Shown: piece after piece, positions 14,700-24,963 of the stretch | How positions within the stretch are numbered: the stretch's first letter is position 1 | Layout: each line of letters opens with the position of its first letter | IMG/VR virus record: IMGVR_UViG_3300030294_000051 | Coordinates: 1 to 52,205 of that record | DNA from: a virus | Strand: one strand, 5' to 3' | DNA: 52,205 nucleotides | Position numbers and translations under genes: made by a program | The notes under the pieces: model-generated | Told to the model about the DNA's origin: nothing | Seen by the model: only the letters and a program-made list of their open reading frames with translations | The model's database searches: none

Positions 14700-17600
14700 T
14701 TATTTAGTACGAACAAATATAAAATCAGCTGAACCCGATGTAACAACTTGTATTTGGGATGCTGTTTTACCAGTTACATAAAATGTATTATTAGATGTCA
14801 TCGTTACTATAATGGCGTAATCAGTATCTCCAATACCATGTGTTATTGTTTTTGTTGTAGCTCCACCACAACCTGTTGGTGGAAATTTACCCCAAGAAGA
14901 TGCAAGTCCACCACCACTTGAAAAACCTCCTCCTCCCAATCCTGCCGGTATATCAGTTGCTCCACGTCTTGAAAAGTCATCATCTCCCAGGTGTAACCAT
15001 TCTGTAGCTGATTTTATGAAATTAAACCCATTCAGCCCTATTTCAGAAATAGTATTTACAATAGTTCCGGTAAGCGTTTGCCCTGCCGAAATGGAAGCAC
15101 TTGCCAATCCGGTTCCTGCACCTTCGTGTGAAATACTAATCGTAACATCAATACGGTAAACGCTCCCTTTCATCCCGGTAAGTGTTTTTGCTCCGATAGT
15201 GCCACTATCCTCAGATACGGATGAATTACTTGATGAAACGCTTTCGTTACTTTCCCAAACAGATACTCCTTTTGATACATCAAATAGACTAACACGAACG
15301 CTTGCATCACCTGTATAGTGAATTTTATTAATACCGTCGTAGTCTCCACTTGCTGAAAGTGAGAAGTTGACTGCAGGCGTTACTATGGTAAAGAATTTAG
15401 TTGCGTCAAGAGTTATTGTTTCAGAACTCCCAATGTTAGCAGTACCATCTTCATCTATCGTATTAGAGTGCGCTGCATAGGTAGTTGTAGTAACTGTTGT
15501 AGAACCTCCAATATCACCACGTGGCGATACTGTTTTGGGAGATATTTTTACTTTCTCTAACCCAGCATAATCATAAATAGTTATAGAGTTATTGGAGTTA
15601 CTTATTTCTAACCTATCACCCGATACAGCAGTTCTAATAAGTGCGCTAATCAGCATTATTTGTGTAGCTGCATCGAAATCAATCAATCCACCACCTAGTC
15701 GGAAATTCCCATTTTTATTTAATATATTTTTCGCTATACCCTCGATTGCATCCGCATACGTTCCACCTGTCCAAATGCCAACATTATCATTTTGTACGCC
15801 TGACATTCCACCCTTAACAACATTATCTGTATCTCGTACTTGAATCAATGTTGTACTGAATAAACCGCCATTAATATCTGTATTGGATTGAAGAGCTTTC
15901 TTTACGTAATCATCTTCGGGGGCTTCTGTCCAATCTGTTGCTTTATTCCCGTACTCAATTTTAATATTTTTTACTTGAAAATCACTATCTCCATGAGAAA
16001 TTACATACAGCATAGAAGAGCTTAATTGGTTTACTTGATAGTATTTTGGGACAAATGTCTTTATCAATTTAACCCATCCGCTATTTCCAATTACTGTACC
16101 TAGATTTAAGCTGTCGTTACCATTAATCCATGAATCTATTGAAATTTGATTTGATTTATTGTTTTTTGCATAAAAAGAAATTGTGACCTCTCTAAACGCA
16201 TCAATCGCCTGCGTGTAAGTTGCTAGAAATCCAACATGGCTATTGCTCCCTAATACTCTTAACGAACTATCAACTATTGACAATGAAGAATTATAAGCGT
16301 CCCACCCAATCGTAGATTTTATTTCACTATTTGAAAAATAATTTCTACCGCCTATCTGCAAATTATTCAAATTAGTTTGAGCTAAATTTGCAGTACTTTG
16401 AGCTGTCGATGCGTTCGCATTTGCAGTATTAGCCTGAGATTGTGCTGCATCTGCTAATGTTTTTGACTTTATAGCAATAGAATTTAGCAAATCAATTCTT
16501 GCATCATAGTACGCTTTAAAATTAGTTCTAAAAGTGGTTCCTACTATGTCGCTTGTGGTAGTCAAATCAGCTAGCAACGCAGTAATGTAGTTACTCAATG
16601 CAGTATATGCCGTACCGTATGCAGTTCTTGAAACCGAAAAAGCATCTGCTTGAGTATCATTTTTCGTTTTTTCAGATACGATTGAATCCCATTCGGTTTT
16701 AGTTTGCTGTTTTTCAGAAGCTGTCAACTTATTGTCATTAGCTATGTCAGCAAGTAATGAATTTGCCGTTGTTGCCGAATTTGCCGCATTAGTAGCTGTT
16801 GTTTGAGCATTTTGAGCAGCTGTTACAGCTTGATTTGCAACGGTATCATCGGTGTATTTTACCCCTTTTGACCAATCACTTGCAATAAAAGTACCTGTTG
16901 AACGAGCTACATTACAACTAAATAAATCACCACTGTTCAGCCATAAATCACCGACCAAATAAGGTGTAGTTGGTTGTACTGCGAATGTTGTGCGCTTACC
17001 ATTGGCAATAGTTTGAGCCGTTGCAGCATCATTTAACGCTTTAGTTACATCGGTATCGGATATTTTAGTCCAGGAATAGACGCTGCCTGATTTCATATAA
17101 CGATAAGCCCATCCTTTTGAAGTCCAATAAAATAAATCACCTAAATGAATATCTTTTACAGAATCAGGGTTCCAATTTGAAGCAGGAATATTCGATGTTG
17201 TTGGTTCGTAGTCATAAAACCATGAAGTTATATTTCCATCAATTTGACTTTGCAGGTCTGTTTTTATAGCATTCACATACGATTGTGCATTTGCATAAGC
17301 TAATTCTGCCGCTGCATTTGCTTTCGCTATTGTAAATGCATCTATATCTTTTTTTGACAATTTCCAATCTGTCACCTTATTTCCAAATCCTACAAAAACA
17401 CAATCTACATTAATTATGTCACCTGAAGTAAAATTTCCAAAAATATAAGAAAAGAACACTGTCGAGTTGGTCGGAACAATCGCTGTCATCCATATTTGCT
17501 GCCAGCTGCCATCAAGTGTGAAATTATCTCCGTATTTATCGGTAGCCCCAAAATATAAATATGGTACTATAGTTCGACCGATTGCCGACCCTGATGCTTT

Positions 17601-20060
17601 GACATATATTGAATGAACAATCTGTTTTCCTTTTATTTTGTCTAAAAAATCATATTGCGACATAATGCTATATATTCCACAAGGCTCATCTGATTGACTT
17701 CTACTGAATATATGCTTCATAGATTTACTTCCATCAAAAAATATAGATGTATCTACACTTACAGTTCCAGATGGTGTTGCTCCATACGTTTGAATTGATC
17801 GCCCATTTTCATAACTGCTATCATCAACAAGGTTTTCACCACCAATCTGCAAATTATTGACCTTAGCTGTAGCATCTCCGGCAGCCGTTTGAATTGCTTC
17901 TGATTTGGCGTTACTAATACCAGTCTCAACAGTAACCCCCGACTGAAATTTGATATTTCCTTGGATAACCTCGTTTTCCAAATCGAAAAAAGTATTTCCG
18001 CTTGGACTGACGACTTTCTTCACTGTCATTCGTGCAGGCGTAAGTTCTGAATAACCATAAAACTGACTGTACGATCTGTCACCATCATTCTCGGAGTTGA
18101 GAATTCCCATTAAAAGGTGATAGTACCCTGCAACGCTTTCGAGGGCTATTGCATTCTCGGAAAGTAAGGAAACACCTGTATTATCCGTTTTACTGACTTT
18201 AGCATACAAATAGTAAGACTTACTACTATCATCCAATACAGCCGAAACAAATGCGGTCATATTCCACCATTTCAACTCTGATGCAGCGTGCGAACTTGAA
18301 AGCGTAGTTACTCCAAGCGTTTTATGCTGCAAAATACCTGCTTCAGAACTGAATTGTTTCGTAGCCGGATTGTAGTTTTCGTTATGAGATACTGAAGTGG
18401 TAGAGGTTGAACTAGAAACAAATTCAAATTGCAGTGTTTCATCACCGGCAATCACCTGCATAGTCTGAACAGTTAGCGGAGAAATGGAGCTGCTGAAATT
18501 CAACAATGCCGATTGAAGCATTTCTGTTGTTTGCTTTGCATCTCGGAAACCACGCTTTGCAAAACGGATCGCATCTTTCTTTGATTCTTCAACAACAACT
18601 TCGTTTTGATCAATTCGTCCAAGTTCGCTACTCAAACTATTACCACCTACAGTAATATTTGACAGTTCAACGACAGGAGTATGAGGGTTGTTTATGTAGT
18701 CTTTAACGCCAACAATCCTGATAAGCAAAGGTGTTTGTTGAAACTTTTCGTTAGTAAAGCTCACATAACCGCCAAGAACTATTTTACCACCAATATTCAC
18801 CCAATCTGTTTTTGTCCAGTCACCATCAAGTTCACCTGTGAAGCTATAACGTGGGTCTTCGTTCTCAAAGAAATATTTTGCTGCTTCACGAAACATGTCC
18901 CAAGAACTTCCTGTTTTGCTTGCATTATCACATACATAAGCATCAGGCAAACTAATTCCGAAAACTGCATAAGTATCACCAACAATAGGTTTAAATGTAG
19001 CATTCGGCATTGTAACACCATCAATTTCCTGAGGAACAATTTCAAACTTCCTAGTTGAGTGGCTATAGTTTACGTCAAACTCTTTACCTTCAAGTATTCC
19101 TGACTGAAAAATAACAGTCATTTTCTCACCATCCATCAAACAAACGGAATAGTCTAGCCCTGCAGGAATGCTTGTATCAATAAAATCGTAGAAACTCTTA
19201 GCTGCATCAACTACTACAACGCTAGAAATGGTACCAATACGTGATGGATAAATGTGTGAACAATCAGTACTATCTTCTATATGAGAAAATAATTCCTTAT
19301 CGGCCCTTCTGATTGAATAACCATTTTCGTCAGAAATATAGGTTCTTCCCTCATAAACCAAGGTCTGATTTTTTGGCAACAACAGTTCACTTGATCCATA
19401 CGTTGAAGCATTTATATTTTTTTCACCCCCGGACACGAAAAGAACTTCAACAGCTTTTGAGTTATCGAAGTTTTCACGCTTAATGCCAGTCTTGAATCCA
19501 TTCCCAAAACCATACGAAAGTGGGAGAGGGTTTGCTTTGTTGTACTCGATTTTCTTAAGCGAAATAACTTTCCCGACAACTTCAAATTCGGTATCGAATT
19601 TTTGTGCTATCATCTTCAACGCTTCATCGCAGTAGGTGTGATTGAAATTCAATACCTTTTCTGTTGAATCAATACACTCGCCAACACTCCACCCTGAATC
19701 ACGTTGATTTAAGTTCCAAACCAACATTGCCAGGTGTGCACTTGCCTTAGCAGTATTCGCGAACTTCAATTTCTTTGATGAACTATCACGGAACTTGTAC
19801 CGGCCTAGAAGTGCTTTTGCACTTTCTAAAATCAATGTATATTCAAACTCTTTCGAACTGATTTCTGTGAAAACCTGAGGTTTCAAAAGCGTGTAGCGTT
19901 CTCCTTCAAAATCAGCGTATGCACCACGTGGAATTTCAATAAATGTTGAAAGTGAGAACGTCAACGTCAATGCGTTTTCGCCCATTATAGTACGATAACG
20001 GTAACTTTCATCCTTTACGATTATATCGATTATCTCTATGTTATTATTGAAAATTTTCAT
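14700..20060 (-). CDS. Large tail tip/receptor-binding protein
   Basis: At 1786 residues it is the last gene of the tail operon. The N-terminal part (about 1-500) resembles the baseplate hub/tail-associated proteins downstream of Dit. Two segments begin with NNLQIGG (LQIGGENLVDD and LQIGGRNYFSN) and continue into carbohydrate-binding-like beta domains. Long Ala/Thr/Asn-rich stretches form coiled coils, and the C-terminus is Gly-rich (GLGGGGFSSGGG) and ends in a small beta domain likely to contact the receptor. This protein probably sets host range. Its start overlaps the preceding gene by 4 bp. Confidence 0.85.
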   Translation of the reverse strand: MKIFNNNIEIIDIIVKDESYRYRTIMGENALTLTFSLSTFIEIPRGAYADFEGERYTLLKPQVFTEISSKEFEYTLILESAKALLGRYKFRDSSSKKLKFANTAKASAHLAMLVWNLNQRDSGWSVGECIDSTEKVLNFNHTYCDEALKMIAQKFDTEFEVVGKVISLKKIEYNKANPLPLSYGFGNGFKTGIKRENFDNSKAVEVLFVSGGEKNINASTYGSSELLLPKNQTLVYEGRTYISDENGYSIRRADKELFSHIEDSTDCSHIYPSRIGTISSVVVVDAAKSFYDFIDTSIPAGLDYSVCLMDGEKMTVIFQSGILEGKEFDVNYSHSTRKFEIVPQEIDGVTMPNATFKPIVGDTYAVFGISLPDAYVCDNASKTGSSWDMFREAAKYFFENEDPRYSFTGELDGDWTKTDWVNIGGKIVLGGYVSFTNEKFQQTPLLIRIVGVKDYINNPHTPVVELSNITVGGNSLSSELGRIDQNEVVVEESKKDAIRFAKRGFRDAKQTTEMLQSALLNFSSSISPLTVQTMQVIAGDETLQFEFVSSSTSTTSVSHNENYNPATKQFSSEAGILQHKTLGVTTLSSSHAASELKWWNMTAFVSAVLDDSSKSYYLYAKVSKTDNTGVSLLSENAIALESVAGYYHLLMGILNSENDGDRSYSQFYGYSELTPARMTVKKVVSPSGNTFFDLENEVIQGNIKFQSGVTVETGISNAKSEAIQTAAGDATAKVNNLQIGGENLVDDSSYENGRSIQTYGATPSGTVSVDTSIFFDGSKSMKHIFSRSQSDEPCGIYSIMSQYDFLDKIKGKQIVHSIYVKASGSAIGRTIVPYLYFGATDKYGDNFTLDGSWQQIWMTAIVPTNSTVFFSYIFGNFTSGDIINVDCVFVGFGNKVTDWKLSKKDIDAFTIAKANAAAELAYANAQSYVNAIKTDLQSQIDGNITSWFYDYEPTTSNIPASNWNPDSVKDIHLGDLFYWTSKGWAYRYMKSGSVYSWTKISDTDVTKALNDAATAQTIANGKRTTFAVQPTTPYLVGDLWLNSGDLFSCNVARSTGTFIASDWSKGVKYTDDTVANQAVTAAQNAQTTATNAANSATTANSLLADIANDNKLTASEKQQTKTEWDSIVSEKTKNDTQADAFSVSRTAYGTAYTALSNYITALLADLTTTSDIVGTTFRTNFKAYYDARIDLLNSIAIKSKTLADAAQSQANTANANASTAQSTANLAQTNLNNLQIGGRNYFSNSEIKSTIGWDAYNSSLSIVDSSLRVLGSNSHVGFLATYTQAIDAFREVTISFYAKNNKSNQISIDSWINGNDSLNLGTVIGNSGWVKLIKTFVPKYYQVNQLSSSMLYVISHGDSDFQVKNIKIEYGNKATDWTEAPEDDYVKKALQSNTDINGGLFSTTLIQVRDTDNVVKGGMSGVQNDNVGIWTGGTYADAIEGIAKNILNKNGNFRLGGGLIDFDAATQIMLISALIRTAVSGDRLEISNSNNSITIYDYAGLEKVKISPKTVSPRGDIGGSTTVTTTTYAAHSNTIDEDGTANIGSSETITLDATKFFTIVTPAVNFSLSASGDYDGINKIHYTGDASVRVSLFDVSKGVSVWESNESVSSSNSSVSEDSGTIGAKTLTGMKGSVYRIDVTISISHEGAGTGLASASISAGQTLTGTIVNTISEIGLNGFNFIKSATEWLHLGDDDFSRRGATDIPAGLGGGGFSSGGGLASSWGKFPPTGCGGATTKTITHGIGDTDYAIIVTMTSNNTFYVTGKTASQIQVVTSGSADFIFVRTK

Positions 20061-20890
20061 CTTTGAACTCCTAATTTTGTGAACACTAAACTAATTTCAA
20101 ACTCACACCATATACGGCCTTTCATATCAAATCTTGAAACAGAAGAAGACTTATAGTGACACTTATAACCTAGTCCTGAATAGTAGATAGTTCTTAGTCC
20201 GGACTTTGATAAATCAAACAGCAAAGCGTTGTAATTACGCCAAAACTCTGAAATGTTAGTAGCTAGTAATAAGCATTTCAATTTGACATCTTTCGACTGA
20301 AAAACAACACCATCATTCGAATACGTTTGACCTGATACATACTTTACATTAACTGTCAAGTTTGGTTTTACAGCGTTTGGCTTAAGAATTTCAGCATCCG
20401 ATCCTTCCAGTATTGCAACTCCATATTTTGAAAAATCATTACTGTCCAGTTCGTAACCTCGCTGTGAAATTTGCGTAGAAACAGGCACCTGATAACTGTA
20501 TGCACTCAACGGAAAGTCATCTGAGAACTCTAAACTAAAAAACCTTAATGAATTATTCGTTCCTTTGAAATCGGAACAAGAAACTACACGTAACGACTTA
20601 ATTAATCCTACTTCTGCAAAATTGAATGTGTGATAGGCTTGATTGAATATCAATGCCATTAATCCATTGAAGTCACCGTTTGATTTTACAGCAAATGATA
20701 CAGAGAATTTCTTTGCATCAAGCACCGGGTTAAGCAAGTCAACTTCAATTCCATCACGCTCAGCCCAATCGGTTTTGTCGGGTTCTTTTAGACTAGGAAA
20801 TGACAACAAACCATTATACCCACCTTCTGTAATGAAAATGCCGTAGTCGACAAATACATCATGTCCATCTATGTATAAAGTTGCTATCAT
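20057..20890 (-). CDS. Distal tail (Dit)-like protein
   Basis: A 277-residue, beta-rich protein directly between the tape measure and the tail tip genes, the fixed position of distal tail proteins that link the tube to the baseplate. The N-terminal half (YIDGHDVFVDYGIFITEG) fits the Dit pattern. It overlaps its neighbours by 4 bp on both sides. The assignment rests mostly on position and fold-like composition. Confidence 0.75.
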   Translation of the reverse strand: MIATLYIDGHDVFVDYGIFITEGGYNGLLSFPSLKEPDKTDWAERDGIEVDLLNPVLDAKKFSVSFAVKSNGDFNGLMALIFNQAYHTFNFAEVGLIKSLRVVSCSDFKGTNNSLRFFSLEFSDDFPLSAYSYQVPVSTQISQRGYELDSNDFSKYGVAILEGSDAEILKPNAVKPNLTVNVKYVSGQTYSNDGVVFQSKDVKLKCLLLATNISEFWRNYNALLFDLSKSGLRTIYYSGLGYKCHYKSSSVSRFDMKGRIWCEFEISLVFTKLGVQR

Positions 20891-23800
20891 CCTACTTTGA
20901 TATTTATTCCCTTAGTATTAATTGAATCAAGACTCATTTTCATTGAACCTATCCCATTTTCAATGGCTTCAAGTCTTGACGTATGACCTTTTATTTCAAT
21001 GACATTTTCAAGAATACTGCTTGAATTTGCTTTCAATAAATCCATACTGTCTGCAATTCTTAAAGTATTGGTTGATACTTCTGTCATGGTACCGTCCATG
21101 TGAGTAAATCTACCGTTCAATTCAGTACCAGTATCTTGACTCATAGATGCAAAACCCTTTGTCGTGGCTTCACGTGTAGTTTTATTCCAAAGGTCAAAAC
21201 CGGCTGCTGCTGCTGCATCCTTACTATCTGAAAGAAACTTATTTGCTGCTTCAACATCTGATCCAACATTTGAATAAAAATCACCTAATAAGGCAATATC
21301 CTTTGCTGCTTGCTGTTCGGGAGTTAGTGAATTATCTGCAATAACAGCTTTTACGTCATTCGATAACTTCGTAAAGTTATCAGCCAAAAACATTGAGTAA
21401 GCTATATCAGTCATTAGCTTTTCAATAGACTTTGCAGCAGATTCACCAAACTTATCAATCGCTGATTGAGTATCGTTAAGATTGTCTGTTATTGCAGTCA
21501 TCATGTCAGTACCTAATGAACCAAAAACGGTAGTTAGATAGTCACTTAATGATTGTAAAGCATCATCATATTCTTTTGAATAATCCAAAGCAGATTGCAG
21601 AGCCTTTTTACTCGTTTCATCAAGCGTTTTGTTATCCAAAATCGATTGAGCCAGTTCTTGGTTTAGCTTTCCTTGACCATCAATCAGTTTAGGATATGTT
21701 GCCAATAAGCCTGAATAATCTGCTTTCTCTCCTCCCCAACCAAACAGCCCCGTTTTGTGCGAACCGGTTTGTACTTTTGCATTGTTCAGTTCTGCAATTG
21801 CACCTTTATACTCCTTTATTTCAGGGACAAGAGATACAAAAATTCCAGTTCCACGTTTTTGAACAACAGTTGATTCTTTGCTATAAAGAGCTTCACTAAT
21901 TTTATCAGCAACCTGTGCATAGCCAATGGCCTTTGCATAAGCATCAGTTCCAAAAATATTTGTTGCATTTTCTAGGAGTTCGTTTTGTTTCATCAACAAA
22001 TCGTTATACTCCTTTTGCTGTGCCGTTTTTTCATCCTGCAATTTTTTCAACGCAGCTTGGTGAGCTTTCTCGGCTTCAAATATCTTAGTAGCAACTGACA
22101 TGGTAAATGCTACAGCAGCACCAACAACACCGCCTTGTTGAAATCCTTGCATGGTAGAATTAGCAACGTCCATAACGGCACCAATGCTTTTTGCTGCTGA
22201 ACTTGCTGCATCGCCCTCTTCGGTACTCATTGCGTTGAGAAGTCCTTGTGCTTGTCCGGCAAATGAAGAAACAGTTTGAAGAGTGCCTTGCAACCCTTCC
22301 ATTAATTTCTGAGTCTCACCAACCGTTTTTTTTCCTTTCCCAAAACCGTCAAACACTTTCTTGATGTTGGCACCAAACTCACCAAATACTAACTCACCTT
22401 TGTCAGCCGTACCATTCAGGGTGGTTATTTGGTCCTTCATCCCTTTCATCTGCTCTTTGCTCAATTTCAAAGAGGTCAGTTGTTCTTTAGAAAATCCAAA
22501 CTTGTCCGTAAGATCGCCAACAGAAGTGTTATTCAGATAATCAAATAATGCTTGTGACTCGGCAGAAATAGCACGAATACTATTCACAGACTTCATAGAA
22601 GCATCACCAAACAATTGAATGAATAGGTCTGATGTTTTCAATAGAGAATCCGATTCGTCAGAATTGACCCCTTTGATTGCTTCTTTGTGTCTTGAGTCAA
22701 GTTCTTTCAATTTCACATCAAGTTCTTCACCACTGAACATAGCCTTTATAGCTACACCATCATCAGAATATTTTCGGTCAATTTCTCTTCGTTTTTCATC
22801 AAACAAAGCATACTTGTCGCTAAGTTCCTTTAGCAAATTATCGTTGTCAGCATTGTAGGTAATATCAACTACTAACTTTGAATCAGATAGTGTTTTCTTA
22901 CTTTCTGCAGATAGGTTTGAACTATCGGTTGTCTTCGGAGTAAATACGCCTTTCTTGCCGTTTTTCTCCCAAGCCAGTTTTTCAGCTTCCTGTTCTTTTT
23001 CTACAAGCTCCTGAGCCTGTTTATCAATGTCAAGTAGTCTTTGCTTGTGATTAAGTTCGATAACTGATTTCTGCTTAGCAAAACCATCTTCCTGAGTGGC
23101 TATGACAGCGTTCTGATTGTCAATCTCGGTTTGTTTCTGTTCAAGAGCAGCTTTTGCAGCGTTGTTCTTTATCTTCAAATTGGCATCAGCAGTTTCCTGA
23201 GCTTTCTTATTCACCTCAGTAGCAACCTTGCCGGTAGTGTCCCAAAGTTTCAATTTCTCAGTAGCCTGGTTCGACAGACGGACTTGTTCGTTCCATTCCT
23301 TAGAACCTTTCTTGGCTTCACCCATCAAAGCCAAAGCGTCCTGAGCATTTTTCTTTTGCTTTTCCCAATAATCTTTGTTCTTTTCAGGAGCGACAATTTT
23401 GGTCGTAGTAGTAGATATTTCAGCAGTAAGTTCGCTTTCAATGGCTTTAATGGCTGTTACTGTATCGGTGAGTTCTTTCTTTGCAGCATTTGCATAACCT
23501 CTAGTTTGCCCGGCCATTAATCCACGAGCAGAACCCCCTAATTGACTTTCGCCAATAATTGTAGTATTTGCTGCTGCCTCAGCACTTGCAGCACTTGCAT
23601 CTCTTTCCTTTGCTGTTTTTTCTTGAAGTCTCTTTTTCTTATACAGTTCAATTAGTTCGTCTTTAGCTGCTTGCAGTCTAATTTCTTTCTCTAACGACTT
23701 CAAATATTCGTCAATGGCCGACTTATTGTTATTGATAAGTTTACCTTCATTATCCAACGAAGCGTGGTAGTTCGGAATTATTTTTTGTAGTTCGCCCAAG

Positions 23801-24963
23801 GCGTTTTTGCGTTCAGATAATGCAACCTTTTCGTTATTCAGAACACCAACAAGCATGTCGATCTTTGACTTCTGTTCGTCATACTGTTTGCTTACCTTGT
23901 CCTGAATAGTTTTCTTTGAAATTTCAGTCTGATTGACATCTTCGAGCGTTGACAAGTAAATAGCAAGTCCGGCAACTAATGCGGTTACAGCAACTGCAGC
24001 AGCTACATAAGGATTCGTCAACATTGAAGCATTGACCGCAAGCTGTGCTTTTTCGACAAGTAGTAACGAAACAAATTCAAGATTTTGAGCAATGGTATAA
24101 CCTTTACTTACGGCAGTAGCAACCAATACGGCAGCCCTGTAAGCTCCATAAGTAGCAACAAGACCCATAAGAACCTTACCAACCATTTCGTAGTTATCTA
24201 CAATGGCAGTAGTTCCATTCAGAATGCCATAAATAAGAGTTTTATTGTCTGTTCCAATTTTGTTTGCTGCAGCAGCCATTTTATCTTCCAAATTGGAGAT
24301 AATACCTGTCATTGCAGCAGCTATTTTCGCATTTGATCCGGCTACTCCTTCAAGATCGCCAAGAGAAAGAATATATCCACGAATTGCAGCATTTGTTTTG
24401 TCAACGGTGGTTTTTTGATCCCTGAAAGTGAAAGTAACTTTGTCACCTGATTGAGATGCTTTTACTCCAAACTCTTTCAAACGTTCAAATTCGCCTGTCT
24501 GAGCATCAAGAACGGCTTCGGTCAATTGGTCAAACGATTTCTTTGTGAAAGAAGCAAAATCACCTAGTTTTACCATTTCTTGACGTGTAGGGGTAAATCC
24601 CTGATTTGTCAACTTAATGAATGACCCGGTTACTTCATCCAACTGAAAAGGAGTAGTTGCTGCAAAATCAGCAATCATTCCTAATGCCTTATCTCCCTCT
24701 AAGTCACCAAGAGAATTTCTAAGTACAATACCAAAAGTTTCAAACTTAGCTGTTGTATCGAGAATGTCTTTACCCATCATAGCAATAGCAGCCGTCCCAC
24801 CGATTGCAGCAAGACTCTTGCCGACAGTGGAAAAACTGCTATCCATTTGTGCAGACTGAGCTTTTACTTTGTTGCTCAATCCGTTTACTATGTTTGACGC
24901 TTCGTCAGCATCTTTTCTTAATCCTGAGTTGTCAATGCCTGACTTCCACCATTTTTCGCTCAT
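20887..24963 (-). CDS. Tail tape measure protein
   Basis: This 1358-residue protein sets tail length. It has an N-terminal globular region, hydrophobic helices at about 255-340 (VGKVLMGLVATYGAYRAAVL and further), long coiled coils with Lys/Glu/Ala at about 560-720, and another hydrophobic stretch near 960-1000. Tape measures scale at about 1.5 angstrom per residue, so the tail would be near 200 nm. Its ATG overlaps the stop of the frameshifted tail chaperone (ATGA). Confidence 0.93.
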   Translation of the reverse strand: MSEKWWKSGIDNSGLRKDADEASNIVNGLSNKVKAQSAQMDSSFSTVGKSLAAIGGTAAIAMMGKDILDTTAKFETFGIVLRNSLGDLEGDKALGMIADFAATTPFQLDEVTGSFIKLTNQGFTPTRQEMVKLGDFASFTKKSFDQLTEAVLDAQTGEFERLKEFGVKASQSGDKVTFTFRDQKTTVDKTNAAIRGYILSLGDLEGVAGSNAKIAAAMTGIISNLEDKMAAAANKIGTDNKTLIYGILNGTTAIVDNYEMVGKVLMGLVATYGAYRAAVLVATAVSKGYTIAQNLEFVSLLLVEKAQLAVNASMLTNPYVAAAVAVTALVAGLAIYLSTLEDVNQTEISKKTIQDKVSKQYDEQKSKIDMLVGVLNNEKVALSERKNALGELQKIIPNYHASLDNEGKLINNNKSAIDEYLKSLEKEIRLQAAKDELIELYKKKRLQEKTAKERDASAASAEAAANTTIIGESQLGGSARGLMAGQTRGYANAAKKELTDTVTAIKAIESELTAEISTTTTKIVAPEKNKDYWEKQKKNAQDALALMGEAKKGSKEWNEQVRLSNQATEKLKLWDTTGKVATEVNKKAQETADANLKIKNNAAKAALEQKQTEIDNQNAVIATQEDGFAKQKSVIELNHKQRLLDIDKQAQELVEKEQEAEKLAWEKNGKKGVFTPKTTDSSNLSAESKKTLSDSKLVVDITYNADNDNLLKELSDKYALFDEKRREIDRKYSDDGVAIKAMFSGEELDVKLKELDSRHKEAIKGVNSDESDSLLKTSDLFIQLFGDASMKSVNSIRAISAESQALFDYLNNTSVGDLTDKFGFSKEQLTSLKLSKEQMKGMKDQITTLNGTADKGELVFGEFGANIKKVFDGFGKGKKTVGETQKLMEGLQGTLQTVSSFAGQAQGLLNAMSTEEGDAASSAAKSIGAVMDVANSTMQGFQQGGVVGAAVAFTMSVATKIFEAEKAHQAALKKLQDEKTAQQKEYNDLLMKQNELLENATNIFGTDAYAKAIGYAQVADKISEALYSKESTVVQKRGTGIFVSLVPEIKEYKGAIAELNNAKVQTGSHKTGLFGWGGEKADYSGLLATYPKLIDGQGKLNQELAQSILDNKTLDETSKKALQSALDYSKEYDDALQSLSDYLTTVFGSLGTDMMTAITDNLNDTQSAIDKFGESAAKSIEKLMTDIAYSMFLADNFTKLSNDVKAVIADNSLTPEQQAAKDIALLGDFYSNVGSDVEAANKFLSDSKDAAAAAGFDLWNKTTREATTKGFASMSQDTGTELNGRFTHMDGTMTEVSTNTLRIADSMDLLKANSSSILENVIEIKGHTSRLEAIENGIGSMKMSLDSINTKGINIKVG

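Noticed and set aside
18681-19058. 125-residue plus-strand frame inside the tail-tip gene
   Set aside because: It is antisense to a long convincing coding sequence and has odd composition (many Cys, Phe, Ile).
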